A program made the translations under genes and the position numbers. Below, piece by piece: positions 8,715-16,943 of a DNA stretch of 64,000 bases; within the stretch, counting starts at the first letter, position 1; each line of letters starts with the position of its first letter. The notes beneath the pieces were generated by a model that was not told where the DNA came from, made no database searches, and worked only from the letters and a program-made list of their open reading frames with translations. The DNA is taken from contig NZ_BOOO01000004.1 in NCBI RefSeq assembly GCF_016863275.1, positions 496,001 to 560,000 on the forward strand, in the 5' to 3' direction. The DNA is from Planotetraspora mira (GTDB lineage Bacteria > Actinomycetota > Actinomycetes > Streptosporangiales > Streptosporangiaceae).

Positions 8715-8779
8715 CCGCGAGCGGCCTGTCCGACGAGAGTGATCCGGTACCCCGACCTGGAAAGAAAGCCGGCACTCTC

Positions 8780-9343
8780 ATGACCATCCTGCAGCGCATC
8801 TACCTCGTCCGCGGCCTCGTCGCGATCGCCTGGGCCGTGGGCTTCGCGGCCGTGCACGACTCGCTCTCCGCCGTGTCGGTCGCCCTGCTCGTCGCCTATC
8901 CGCTGATCGACGTGGTGGCCTCACTCCTCGACGCCCGGGAGGATCCCGGTACCCCGGCCCGGACGCTTCAGGTGTTCAACACCGCGCTGAGCGCCCTTGC
9001 GGCCGTCGCCCTCGGAGTCACGGCCATCAGCGGCGCCGCGGCGGTGCTGATCGCGTTCGGCGTCTGGGCCATCGTCTCCGGTGCGGCGCAGTTCACGGTC
9101 GCCGTACGGCGGCGCGGCCCCGAACTGGGCCGGCAGTGGCCGATGCTGATCGCCGGCGCACTGTCGGTGATCGCCGGCGCGACCTACCTCGTCGCCGCGG
9201 CGGGCGAGTCCCCGAGCCTCAACGCCCTGATCACCTACACGGCCGCGGGCGGCACGTTCTTCGTCCTTCAGACCGTGGCGCTCGCCTGGCGGCGACGCCG
9301 GATGCGTGACGTCCCGGCCCGACCCGGCGCGTCGACCACGTGA
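8780..9343 (+). CDS. DUF308-like multi-pass membrane protein
   Basis: 187-aa hydrophobic protein with about six membrane segments in three helix pairs, resembling the DUF308/HdeD-like group of actinobacterial membrane proteins; no catalytic motif is visible. Helices fall near residues 8-28, 32-50, 66-86, 90-108, 126-146 and 153-173, with a basic tail (WRRRRMR). The upstream RBS is weak (GAAAG). It lies downstream of the tannase-like gene behind a terminator and a CCCTGG palindrome, so it probably has its own promoter, possibly under the LAL regulator. Function unknown. Confidence 0.75.
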   Translation: MTILQRIYLVRGLVAIAWAVGFAAVHDSLSAVSVALLVAYPLIDVVASLLDAREDPGTPARTLQVFNTALSALAAVALGVTAISGAAAVLIAFGVWAIVSGAAQFTVAVRRRGPELGRQWPMLIAGALSVIAGATYLVAAAGESPSLNALITYTAAGGTFFVLQTVALAWRRRRMRDVPARPGASTT

Positions 9344-9426
9344 TCGGACCCCCTTTTCCCTGAACACGACAGCGTGGGTTCACCGCGTGGTCCTTTTCGA
9401 CTCGCCTGTCGGACACCAGACTGGGC

Positions 9427-9446
9427 AAAGTTGGCTATACAACTTT
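9427..9446 (+). promoter_or_regulatory. Perfect GntR-type operator of the phosphonate-fusion gene
   Basis: AAAGTTG-GCTATA-CAACTTT, 7-bp perfect arms around 6 nt, 20 bp before the ATG at 9467 and just upstream of a strong GGAGG. The core GT..TA..AC fits the HutC/PhnF-type GntR consensus as I know it. It overlaps the region where a -10 (TATACA) would lie, so binding should repress. Confidence 0.65.
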
Positions 9447-9466
9447 TCTCATCCTGGAGGACGACC

Positions 9467-11122
9467 ATGCCGGACCTACCGATTTCCGCGCCCCCCGCGA
9501 CCGATCCCGCCGCCCTCGTCGCGGGGCTGCCTGCGACATGGCTGCGGGACAACTGCCCGTGTGCCGCGTGCCGTGATCCGCGCAGCGGGCAGAAGTTCTT
9601 CCAGATCACCGACCTGCCGGTCGACCTCGCCATCGGCACCGTGACCGCGCGGCAGGTCCACGGCGCGGACACGGTGGAGGTGATCTGGTCTCCGGACGGC
9701 CACCGCTCGCTCTACGCCATTGAGTGGCTGACCACCCGGCCGGGCGACCCGGTCCAGGGAGATCACCGCAACGAGGCCGGAAAGCAGCTGTGGGAAGCCG
9801 CGGACCTGGGGGCACTGCCAGAGGCGGACTGGTCGGACTATCTGTCCGCGGACGGGGAGCGTGCGCGGGTGCTGGAGGCCGTGCAGCGGCTCGGCTTCGC
9901 CCTGCTGCGGTCCGTGCCCGCCGAGGAGGGCCAGGTCCTGGCCGTCGCCCGGTCTTTCGGATTCGTCCGTGAGACCAACTACGGCGAGCTCTTCGATGTC
10001 CGCGTGGAGCCTGCCCCGGACAACCTCGCCTTCTCCTCGCTGGCCATCGCCCCGCACACCGACAACCCGTACCGCGACCCGGTGCCGACCATCCAGATCC
10101 TGCACTGCCTCCGGAACGCGGCCGAGGGCGGCGACTCCGGGCTCGTCGACGGGTTCCACGCCGCGGCGCTGCTGCGCGACGAGGACCCCGAGGCGTTCGC
10201 CGTGCTGACCCGCACCCCTGTCCCCTTCGGCTACCGCGACGCCCGGGCCGAACTGACGGCACACCGCCCGCTGATCGACCTCGACCCGATGGGCCGCATC
10301 CGCGAGGTGAGGTTCAACAACCGGTCGATGGGCACCCTGCGACTGCCCGCCCGCGAACTCGAAGCCTTCTACGCGGCTTACCGCACCTTCGCCGAACTAC
10401 TGCTGCGTCCCGAACTGCAGCTGACGTTCCGGCTGGAGCCGGGCGACTGCCTGATCTTCGACAACACGCGGCTGCTGCACGCCCGCACCGCCTTCGCGCA
10501 GACGGGAGCCCGGCACCTGCAGGGCGCCTACGCCGACCTCGACGGACTGGCGAGCACCTTGGCGGTATTGCGGCGTACCGCCGTCCTGGACGAACTCGCC
10601 GAGCTCTTCAACGGCCCGGGTTCGGCCGACTACCTGGGTGAGGTGGTCACCGTGGCCGAGCACATGCTGCAGGCGGGCGCGCTGGCCGAGGCCGCGGGCG
10701 CCCCCGCGCACCTGGTGGCGGCCGCCCTCCTGCACGACGTCGGCCACTTCTCAGGTCCGGTCAGCGGGCACGACCTGATGGCGGGCACCGACAACCGGCA
10801 CAGCCACACCGGTGCCGACCTGCTCGCCCGCTGGTTCGGTCCGGAGGTCACCGAGCCGGTGCGCTTGCACGTCGCCGCCAAGCGTTACCTGTGCACGGTC
10901 GAGCCCGGCTACCGGGCGCTCCTGTCGGAGGCGTCGGAGTACACGCTTCAAGTGCAGGGCGGCCCCATGGACGAGCAGGAGGCCGCCGCGTTCGCCGCCT
11001 TGCCCGGCGCGGCCGACGCGGTCGCGGTTCGGCGCTGGGACGACGAAGCCAAGGAAGCCGACGCGGCGACCCCGGACTTCGAGCACTTCCGGCCGCTGCT
11101 CGCCTCGCTGCTGCGCCGCTGA
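9467..11122 (+). CDS. TmpA-TmpB-like fusion: 2OG dioxygenase + PhnZ-like HD oxygenase
   Basis: 551-aa protein fusing two enzymes normally encoded separately. Residues 1-365 resemble gamma-butyrobetaine hydroxylase/TmpA: a Zn-binding N-terminal module (C30, C32, C35 and H65) and a TauD-type dioxygenase with the iron triad H197, D199 and H338 and a 2-oxoglutarate Arg near 349. Residues 380-551 are an HD domain of the PhnZ/TmpB diiron oxygenase type: Y389-x-x-E392, H399, H423-D424, H445, H468, K472 and D525, at spacings that match PhnZ (Y24, E27, H34, H58-D59, H80) almost exactly. TmpA hydroxylates the C1 of N-trimethyl-2-aminoethylphosphonate and TmpB cleaves the product to glycine betaine and phosphate, so one polypeptide could do both steps. 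The substrate is inferred; 2-aminoethylphosphonate is the alternative. ATG 9467 has GGAGG 6 nt upstream. No phosphonate transporter is adjacent. Confidence 0.85.
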   Translation: MPDLPISAPPATDPAALVAGLPATWLRDNCPCAACRDPRSGQKFFQITDLPVDLAIGTVTARQVHGADTVEVIWSPDGHRSLYAIEWLTTRPGDPVQGDHRNEAGKQLWEAADLGALPEADWSDYLSADGERARVLEAVQRLGFALLRSVPAEEGQVLAVARSFGFVRETNYGELFDVRVEPAPDNLAFSSLAIAPHTDNPYRDPVPTIQILHCLRNAAEGGDSGLVDGFHAAALLRDEDPEAFAVLTRTPVPFGYRDARAELTAHRPLIDLDPMGRIREVRFNNRSMGTLRLPARELEAFYAAYRTFAELLLRPELQLTFRLEPGDCLIFDNTRLLHARTAFAQTGARHLQGAYADLDGLASTLAVLRRTAVLDELAELFNGPGSADYLGEVVTVAEHMLQAGALAEAAGAPAHLVAAALLHDVGHFSGPVSGHDLMAGTDNRHSHTGADLLARWFGPEVTEPVRLHVAAKRYLCTVEPGYRALLSEASEYTLQVQGGPMDEQEAAAFAALPGAADAVAVRRWDDEAKEADAATPDFEHFRPLLASLLRR

Positions 11123-11129
11123 CCGCGCG

Positions 11130-11912
11130 TCAGCGCGCCGGGCCGGCGTGGCGCAGGCGGGAGAAGGCGGAGGCGGCGATGGAGTTGTGCACCGTGAAGG
11201 CGACGGTGCCCGGCAGGTAACGGTCCTCGGACCACTCCAGAGGCCGCCCCGTCGGATCGGTCGTGTGACGGAGTTCGCGCAGTAGCGCGGTGCCGTCGGC
11301 GCATCCCAGCAGCCGGGCGTCGTCGGCGTCCGCGTAGGCCAGGTCGATGGTGTGGTCGGCGTCGGCGAACACGATGCCGTGCTCCAGCAACTGCTCGGTG
11401 TAAGACACCTCGTTCACCGGCAGCCTGGCCACGAGTTCGCCGACCCAGACCGGGTACACGGTCCGCTCGATCATCACCGGACGGCCCGACAGAGTACGCA
11501 CACGCAGCACCGCGTACACATCGGCGTCCGGTTCCAGGCGCAGCCGCTCGCGCTCCTGGTCGCCCGCGGGGCGGACCACCATGGAATCCAGGACCGCGCC
11601 GGGCTCTTCGCCCACCGACCGCGCCCAGTTGGTGAAGCTGAGCAGTTCGGAGAAACTCTGCACCGGCGCGGTGCCGAGCACCACGCGCCGGGTGCCGCGC
11701 CGGGAGGTGACCAGGCCGTTCGAGCGCAGCAGTGCCAGGGCTTGCCGGATGGTGCCCCTGGAGACCCCGTAGTGCTCGGCGAGGGCCGCCTCGGCGGGGA
11801 GCTTGCCGCCCGAGCCGTACGCCCCGTCCGCTATGGCATCGCGCAGATCCGCGGCCACCCGGCGATACATCACGCCGTCGTCCGTGCCCCGCCGCGACCC
11901 GTCCTGGTTCAT
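11130..11912 (-). CDS. GntR-family regulator with UTRA domain (HutC/PhnF type)
   Basis: 260-aa repressor-type regulator. Residues about 15-80 are the GntR winged helix (LRDAIADGAYGSGGKLPAE, then VSRGTIRQALALLRSNGLV), and about 95-250 are a UTRA effector domain (ERTVYPVWVGELVARLP, HTIDLAYADADDARLL, ending WSEDRYLPGTVAFTVHN). The start at 11912 has GGAG 6 nt upstream. It is convergent with the dioxygenase/HD fusion gene, with only 7 nt between the stop codons, and the perfect palindrome before that gene fits this regulator class. Phosphonate operons often carry UTRA-type GntR regulators (PhnF, PhnR), which supports the phosphonate assignment next door. Confidence 0.9.
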   Translation of the reverse strand: MNQDGSRRGTDDGVMYRRVAADLRDAIADGAYGSGGKLPAEAALAEHYGVSRGTIRQALALLRSNGLVTSRRGTRRVVLGTAPVQSFSELLSFTNWARSVGEEPGAVLDSMVVRPAGDQERERLRLEPDADVYAVLRVRTLSGRPVMIERTVYPVWVGELVARLPVNEVSYTEQLLEHGIVFADADHTIDLAYADADDARLLGCADGTALLRELRHTTDPTGRPLEWSEDRYLPGTVAFTVHNSIAASAFSRLRHAGPAR

Positions 11913-11964
11913 CCGGTCTCCTGCCGACCCTGCCGGCGCTTCCCCGAGCAGCCGTCCGGCGACT

Positions 11965-12099
11965 CTATCCGCCGTCGGCGCGCCCATTCGTCTTCCGGCG
12001 GCGTGACCTCGGCATCTGAGCGCTCTTGTACGCGTCGGGCACGCCGTCCTGGTCGAAGTCGATCGTCTCGGCTTCGTGGATGCGCCGACACCCCAACAT
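11965..12099 (-). CDS. Possible 44-aa mini-protein with a DxDxDG loop
   Basis: Open frame of 44 codons between the GntR gene and the tRNA. The translated middle, EAETIDFDQDGVPDAY, has the DxDxDGxxD pattern of calcium loops, flanked by a basic C-terminus (PRSRRRKTNGR). No good RBS is seen. GC-rich third positions in the central part suggest it is, or was, coding. It may be a remnant of a repeat protein carrying Asp-rich motifs. Confidence 0.3.
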   Translation of the reverse strand: MLGCRRIHEAETIDFDQDGVPDAYKSAQMPRSRRRKTNGRADGG

Positions 12100-12184
12100 C
12101 GGGGGTCGTCTCTCTGGTCAAACGACGAAGGGACCTGCGGTGAGCCGCTCAAAATGGCGGCGACCAGCAAGTCCCTGTCGCGAG

Positions 12185-12257
12185 TGGAGCTATGGGGACT
12201 CGAACCCCAGACCCCCTCCATGCCATGGAGGTGCGCTACCAGCTGCGCTATAGCCCC
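12185..12257 (-). tRNA. tRNA-Ala (anticodon GGC)
   Basis: 73-nt cloverleaf on the minus strand. The acceptor stem GGGGCTA pairs with TAGCTCC (one G-T pair), with discriminator A at 12185. The anticodon arm is CCTCC-ATGGCAT-GGAGG, giving anticodon GGC, and the T arm holds GGTTCGAGTCC. No CCA is encoded. No integrase or duplicated tRNA end was found nearby. Confidence 0.95.
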
Positions 12258-12362
12258 TTGCAACGAGTGAAACTATATAGGACTCCGCGCGGGAGCCGGT
12301 AATCGAAGGAGTCTCCGCGGAGAGATGTGGCATACGGACCCTTGTGATACATCTGATCTCAT

Positions 12363-13262
12363 ATGACCACTGAACGCTTCAGCGAGCACCGCGATCTCCT
12401 GACCGGCGTGGCCTACCGGATCCTCGGGAGCGCCGCCGACGCCGAGGACGTGGTCCAGGAGACCTGGCTGCGGTGGTCGGAGGTCGACTCGGCGGAGATC
12501 GGCAACGCGAAGGCGTACCTCGTCCGCACGACGACCAACCTCGCGATCGACAGGCTGCGCAAGGTCAAGTCGCGGCGGGAGACCTATGTCGGCCCGTGGC
12601 TGCCCGAACCGATCATCACGGCGCCGGACGTCGCGGAGCAGGCCGAAGTGGCCGACAGCGTGGAACTCGCCCTGCTGGTGGTCTTGGAGACGTTGTCCCC
12701 GCTCGAACGCGCGGTCTTCGTGCTGAGGGAGGCGTTCGGGTTCTCCCACGCCGAGATCGCCGAGATGATCGGCCGCGGCGAGCCCGCCGTACGGCAACTC
12801 GCGAGGCGGGCGCGTGACCACGTGCGCGAGCGGCGTCCGCGTTTCGACGTGGACCGGGCGCGGCGCAGACAGGTGACCGAGCGGTTCATCGGCGCGTGCA
12901 CCGGTGGCGATCTCAACGGTCTCATGGCGATGCTGGCGGGCGAGGTCACGCTGGTCGGCGATGGCGGAGGCAAGGCCAGGGCGCCGCTGCGGGTCCTCGA
13001 GGGCTCCCGCAACGTCGCCGCCTTCCTGACCGCCATCGCGACCGAGGACGGCGTCATCCGTTTCCTCCAGTCGATCGGCGCCCCGCTCACCACGGACATC
13101 GGCATGGAGATCACCGATGTGAACGGCGCCCCGGGTGTGGTCCTGAGCGCGGACGGCCATGTGATCACGGTCATCTCCCTCGTGATCAGCGAAGGGCTGA
13201 TCGAGACCGTCTACCTCATCGCCAACCCCGACAAGATCGCCCATCTGCCCGGCGGATCCTGA
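12363..13262 (+). CDS. sigJ: ECF41-type sigma factor (SigJ-like)
   Basis: 299-aa ECF sigma factor. Sigma region 2 covers about 8-75 (AYRILGSAADAEDVVQETWLRW) and region 4 about 110-165 (LSPLERAVFVLREAFGFS, then IAEMIGRGEPAVRQLARRA). A C-terminal SnoaL-like extension (about 175-299) is characteristic of the ECF41 group. The linker motif WLPEP (about 79-83) and the C-terminal NPDKI are ECF41 hallmarks; the extension acts as a built-in regulator in place of an anti-sigma factor. ECF41 genes usually sit beside a carboxymuconolactone decarboxylase, oxidoreductase or epimerase gene, but none is adjacent here. No RBS stands out before the ATG. Confidence 0.93.
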   Translation: MTTERFSEHRDLLTGVAYRILGSAADAEDVVQETWLRWSEVDSAEIGNAKAYLVRTTTNLAIDRLRKVKSRRETYVGPWLPEPIITAPDVAEQAEVADSVELALLVVLETLSPLERAVFVLREAFGFSHAEIAEMIGRGEPAVRQLARRARDHVRERRPRFDVDRARRRQVTERFIGACTGGDLNGLMAMLAGEVTLVGDGGGKARAPLRVLEGSRNVAAFLTAIATEDGVIRFLQSIGAPLTTDIGMEITDVNGAPGVVLSADGHVITVISLVISEGLIETVYLIANPDKIAHLPGGS

Positions 13263-13277
13263 AGGACACCCGCCCGA

Positions 13278-13320
13278 CCGCACCGGCGGCGCCCCTGATC
13301 GGTGCCGCCCGCCGGTGCGG
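13278..13320. terminator. Bidirectional terminator hairpin
   Basis: Perfect 12-bp stem CCGCACCGGCGG (13278-13289) with 13309-13320 between the convergent sigma-factor gene and the ABC importer operon. Confidence 0.75.
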
Positions 13321-13329
13321 GGCCCGGGA

Positions 13330-14319
13330 TCAGCGTCTGGTCCTCGACGATCCGAGCAGGCGCTGGAGCAGGATGAACAGCAGCAGCAGGACGCCGATGG
13401 CGATCCGCGTCCACCACGAACTCAGCGTGCCCTGGAACCTCAGAATGGTCTGGATGGTCCCGAGCAGCATGACGCCCAGAGCGGTGCCGACCACGTAGCC
13501 GGAGCCGCCGGTGAGCAGGGTGCCGCCGATCACCACGGCGGCGATGGCGTCGAGTTCCGTCCCCACCTCGTGCAGCCCGCTCGCGGAGATCGTGTAGAAG
13601 GCGAACAGGAGGCCGCCGAGCGAGGAGCACAGGCCGCTGACCATGTAGGCGCCGATCCTGGTCCTGGCCACCGGCAGGCCCATCAGCAGCGCCGACTGCG
13701 CGTTGCCGCCGATGGCGTACACGGCCCGGCCGAAGCGCGTGTAGTGCAACGTCACGAACGCGACGGCGAGAACGGCGAGCCCGATGAGCACCGTCGGCGT
13801 GACGTTCGTCTCCTCCCCCAGCGGGATCCGCGTCTGCGCCCACTCGGTGAAGAACGGGTTGCTGATCGAGATCTGGTCGATGCTGATGACGAAGCACAGG
13901 CCGCGGGCGAGGAACATCCCGGCCAGTGTCGCGATGAACGGCTGGATCTCGAAATGGTGGATGACGTAGCCCATCCCGAACCCGAACCCGATTCCCACCA
14001 GGAGCACGAGCGGCAGCACGGCCGCCACCGGCCAGTGCCACTGTTCCAGTAAGAAGGCGCACAACATGGCCGACAGCGCCGCCACCGCGCCCACCGACAG
14101 GTCGATGCCGCCGGTGAGGATGACGAACGTCATCCCGATCGCGATGACGAGCAGGAAGCCGTTGTCGATGAACAGGTCGACCACGACCTGGCCGGACCCG
14201 AACCCCGGGTACACGATCGAACCGGCCGCGAACATCGCGACCAGCAGCCCGAACGTGACCAGGACGGCGGCGTGCTCCCGCCGGATCCGGACGGGGCCTC
14301 TCACACCGAGCGCGGTCAT
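13330..14319 (-). CDS. yjfF: Sugar ABC transporter permease, YjfF-like
   Basis: 329-aa inner-membrane permease of the RbsC/AraH group, most like YjfF of the galactofuranose importer. Signature stretches are GMTFVILTGGIDLSVGAV (about 60-77) and the paired motif AIAAVVIGGTLLTGG (about 264-278); GGNAQSALLMGLPV is the ATPase-coupling loop region. Its GTG-free ATG at 14319 has GGAGGTG upstream and overlaps the previous permease stop (ATGA), so this is the last gene of a four-gene importer operon. It should form the channel with the 14316 permease. Confidence 0.92.
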   Translation of the reverse strand: MTALGVRGPVRIRREHAAVLVTFGLLVAMFAAGSIVYPGFGSGQVVVDLFIDNGFLLVIAIGMTFVILTGGIDLSVGAVAALSAMLCAFLLEQWHWPVAAVLPLVLLVGIGFGFGMGYVIHHFEIQPFIATLAGMFLARGLCFVISIDQISISNPFFTEWAQTRIPLGEETNVTPTVLIGLAVLAVAFVTLHYTRFGRAVYAIGGNAQSALLMGLPVARTRIGAYMVSGLCSSLGGLLFAFYTISASGLHEVGTELDAIAAVVIGGTLLTGGSGYVVGTALGVMLLGTIQTILRFQGTLSSWWTRIAIGVLLLLFILLQRLLGSSRTRR

Positions 14320-15368
14320 GCGTTCACCTCCACGTCCGCCGCGGCCGGCGAGGCCGGCGGAGGAGCCGCGGGCCTGGCCCGCCGGCGGAACACCTTCGCC
14401 CGGAAGGCCGGCGACTGGATCAGGCAGACGATCGCCACGACGACCGCCTTGAACACGAGCGTCACCTGCGGGGGGATGCCGGTGGTGTAGATCGTGGTGG
14501 ACAGGGTCTGGATGACCAGCGCACCCAGCACGGTGCCCGCCAGGGTGAAGCGTCCCCCGGTCAGCGCCGTGCCGCCGATCACCACCGCGAGGATCGCGTC
14601 CAGTTCCATCCACAGCCCGGCGTTGTTTCCGTCGGCCGTGGCGATGTTCGAGCTGATCATGAGCCCGGCGATGCCCGCGCACAGCCCGCAGAAGGTGTAG
14701 GCCAGGACGATGAGCCGCCGCGAGCGGATTCCGACCAGGCGGGACGCCTCCGCGTTGCCGCCGATCGCCTCCAGCAACATGCCGAGTGCGGTCCGCCGTA
14801 CGGCGAGGCCGGTGAGCGCCACCACCACGGCAACGACGATGACCGCGAACGGCAGCGTCAGCCAGTAGCCGCCGCCTATCAGCTTGTACGGCGGGCTGTT
14901 GACGTTGATGTTCTTCCCTGACGTGATCAGTTGGGCGACCCCTCGCCCGGCGACCATGAGGATCAGCGTCGCGATGATGGGCTGGATCCCGACGCGCGCC
15001 ACGAACAGCCCGTTCCAGAACCCGAGCACCGCGGACAGCACCAGTGCGAGCGCGACGGCGACCAGCACCCCGGAGACCGCGCCCTGGTCCTCCTGCCCGC
15101 TGATGAGGTAGCAGGCGAGCGCTCCCGAGATCGCCACGACCGCGCCGACCGACAGGTCGATCCCGCCGGTGGCGATCACGACGGTCATCCCCAGCGCGAC
15201 GAGCATGAGGGGCGAGCCGAGCAGCAGGATGTCGATCAGGCTGCCGTAGAGGTGACCGTTCCTCACCTGGATGGAGAAGAACCCCGGAGTGACGACCACG
15301 TTGGCCAGCAGCATGACGACCAGCACCGCGGCCGGCCAGAAGAGACGATGCCCGATGACCGCCTTCAT
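14316..15368 (-). CDS. Sugar ABC transporter permease, YtfT-like
   Basis: 350-aa permease of the same family as its downstream neighbour: about ten helices, GMTVVIATGGIDLSVGAV (about 60-77), GNAEASRLVGIRSRR (coupling loop), and LDAILAVVIGGTALTGGRF. A Pro/Ala-rich cytoplasmic tail (about 328-350) is an actinobacterial extra. The start overlaps the ATPase stop codon by 4 bp (ATGA at 15365-15368). It pairs with the YjfF-like permease to form a heterodimeric channel, as in YtfT/YjfF, in contrast to homodimeric ribose permeases. Confidence 0.92.
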   Translation of the reverse strand: MKAVIGHRLFWPAAVLVVMLLANVVVTPGFFSIQVRNGHLYGSLIDILLLGSPLMLVALGMTVVIATGGIDLSVGAVVAISGALACYLISGQEDQGAVSGVLVAVALALVLSAVLGFWNGLFVARVGIQPIIATLILMVAGRGVAQLITSGKNINVNSPPYKLIGGGYWLTLPFAVIVVAVVVALTGLAVRRTALGMLLEAIGGNAEASRLVGIRSRRLIVLAYTFCGLCAGIAGLMISSNIATADGNNAGLWMELDAILAVVIGGTALTGGRFTLAGTVLGALVIQTLSTTIYTTGIPPQVTLVFKAVVVAIVCLIQSPAFRAKVFRRRARPAAPPPASPAAADVEVNA

Positions 15369-16876
15369 GGTGTCGTCCCGTTCGCGATGATCTCCAGGAT
15401 TCCCTCGGGCGTGACGGTGCCGGTGTTGCCGATCTCCGTGATCAGACGGCGGTCCCGCAGGACCTCGATCTTGTGACTGATTCGCAGGACCTCCTCCAGT
15501 TCCGCGGAGACGAACAGCACGGCGACGCCGTCCTCCGCCAGTGAGACGACGAGCTTTTGGATCTCCGCCTTGGCGCCGACGTCGATGCCACGGGTCGGCT
15601 CGTCGAGGATGAGCAGTTTCGGCTGGGTGATGAGCCAGCGGGCGAGCAGCACCTTCTGCTGGTTGCCGCCGCTGAGGTTCCGTGCCGGCATGTCCGGGTC
15701 GGCCGGGTTGATCCGGAGCGCGGAGATGTAGCGCCCGACCAGTTCCTGGCGGCGGGCCTGCGACAGCGGGCGCAGCCAGCCGTTGGCGGCCTGCAGCGCG
15801 AGCACGATGTTCTCACCGACGGTCAGATCCTCGATGAGGCCCTCGCTCTTGCGGTTCTCCGGGCAGAACGCGACACCGTGGTCGATCGCGGCGTTCGGCC
15901 CGCGCAGCGGCACGGGCTTGCCGCCGAGCGTGATCGTGCCGGAGTCGGCGACGTCCGCGCCGAACATGAGACGTGCCGCCTCCGTACGGCCCGAGCCGAG
16001 CAGCCCGGCGAGACCGACCACCTCTCCGGGATGGATCTCCAGGTCGAACGGCGCGATCGCGCCCCTGCGGCCGACGCCCTGGGCCTTCAGGATCGGCTCG
16101 GCCTGGACGCGGGCCGTCTCGTCGCGGACGTGCAGTTGCTCGAGCGTGCTCAGCGTCCGGCCGGTCATGTGGCCGACGAGGTCGATCCGGCTGAGCTCCG
16201 CCGTGCGGTACTCCCCGACCAGACGGCCGTTGCGCAGCACCGTCATCCGGTCGCTCACCTCGTAGACCTGCTCGAGGAAGTGCGAGACGAACAGGATCGC
16301 CACCCCGTCGTCGCGAAGCCTGCGCATGACCGTGAAAAGCTGCTCGACCTCGTCGCGGTCCAGGCTGGACGTGGGCTCGTCGAGGATCAGCACCTTGGCG
16401 GAGATGTCGACCGCGCGGACGATGGCCACGAGTTGCTGGATCGCCAGGGAGCACGTGCCGAGCCGCGCACCCGGGTCGACGTCGACGTGGAACCGGGTGA
16501 GCAGCTCGGCGGCCCGGCGGCGGATCTCACGCCAGCGGATCGCACCGGCCTTCGACGGCTCGCGGCCGATGAAGACGTTCTCCGCCACGGTCAGGTTGGG
16601 GCAGAGGTTCACCTCCTGGTAGACGGTGCTGATGCCGAGGGTCTGCGCGTGCTGCGGGCCGGTGACCGAAACCCGCTCACCGCCGAGCCGCACCTCCCCC
16701 GCGTCAGCGGCGTGCACTCCGGTCAGCACCTTGATGAGGGTGGACTTACCGGCCCCGTTCTCGCCCATGAGAGCGTGGATCTCTCCGGGGAACAGTTGGA
16801 AATCGACATCCGCCAGCGCCCGCACTCCCGGAAATCCCTTGCTGACGCCGATCATCTCCAGCACGGCTCCGGGCAT
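15365..16876 (-). CDS. Sugar ABC transporter ATP-binding protein, YtfR-like
   Basis: 503-aa double-ATPase subunit of the RbsA/AraG/YtfR class. The N-terminal cassette has Walker A GENGAGKST (about 38-46) and Walker B VLILDEPTSSLD. The C-terminal cassette keeps a canonical signature LSGGNQQKVLLARWL and Walker B LLILDEPTRGIDVG, but its Walker A is degenerate, as is normal in this family. RBS GAGGAG precedes the ATG by 7 nt. It is separated from the binding-protein gene by 67 nt containing a hairpin, which should lower its expression relative to that gene. Confidence 0.94.
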   Translation of the reverse strand: MPGAVLEMIGVSKGFPGVRALADVDFQLFPGEIHALMGENGAGKSTLIKVLTGVHAADAGEVRLGGERVSVTGPQHAQTLGISTVYQEVNLCPNLTVAENVFIGREPSKAGAIRWREIRRRAAELLTRFHVDVDPGARLGTCSLAIQQLVAIVRAVDISAKVLILDEPTSSLDRDEVEQLFTVMRRLRDDGVAILFVSHFLEQVYEVSDRMTVLRNGRLVGEYRTAELSRIDLVGHMTGRTLSTLEQLHVRDETARVQAEPILKAQGVGRRGAIAPFDLEIHPGEVVGLAGLLGSGRTEAARLMFGADVADSGTITLGGKPVPLRGPNAAIDHGVAFCPENRKSEGLIEDLTVGENIVLALQAANGWLRPLSQARRQELVGRYISALRINPADPDMPARNLSGGNQQKVLLARWLITQPKLLILDEPTRGIDVGAKAEIQKLVVSLAEDGVAVLFVSAELEEVLRISHKIEVLRDRRLITEIGNTGTVTPEGILEIIANGTTP

Positions 16877-16899
16877 GCTGGACTCCTCTCAGAGAGAAG

Positions 16900-16921
16900 G
16901 CGAGGGGCCCCGTCCCCTCGC
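16900..16921 (-). terminator. Intra-operon hairpin between binding protein and ATPase genes
   Basis: Perfect 8-bp stem GCGAGGGG (16900-16907) with 16914-16921 and 6-nt loop. A partial terminator or mRNA stabiliser at this place is common in ABC importer operons, favouring the binding protein over the rest. Confidence 0.5.
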
Positions 16922-16943
16922 ATCTGGTCTCAGTGGTCGTATC

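Noticed and set aside
12185-12257. tRNA-Ala as an integration site
   Set aside because: No duplicated 3' end of the tRNA and no integrase gene were seen on either side.
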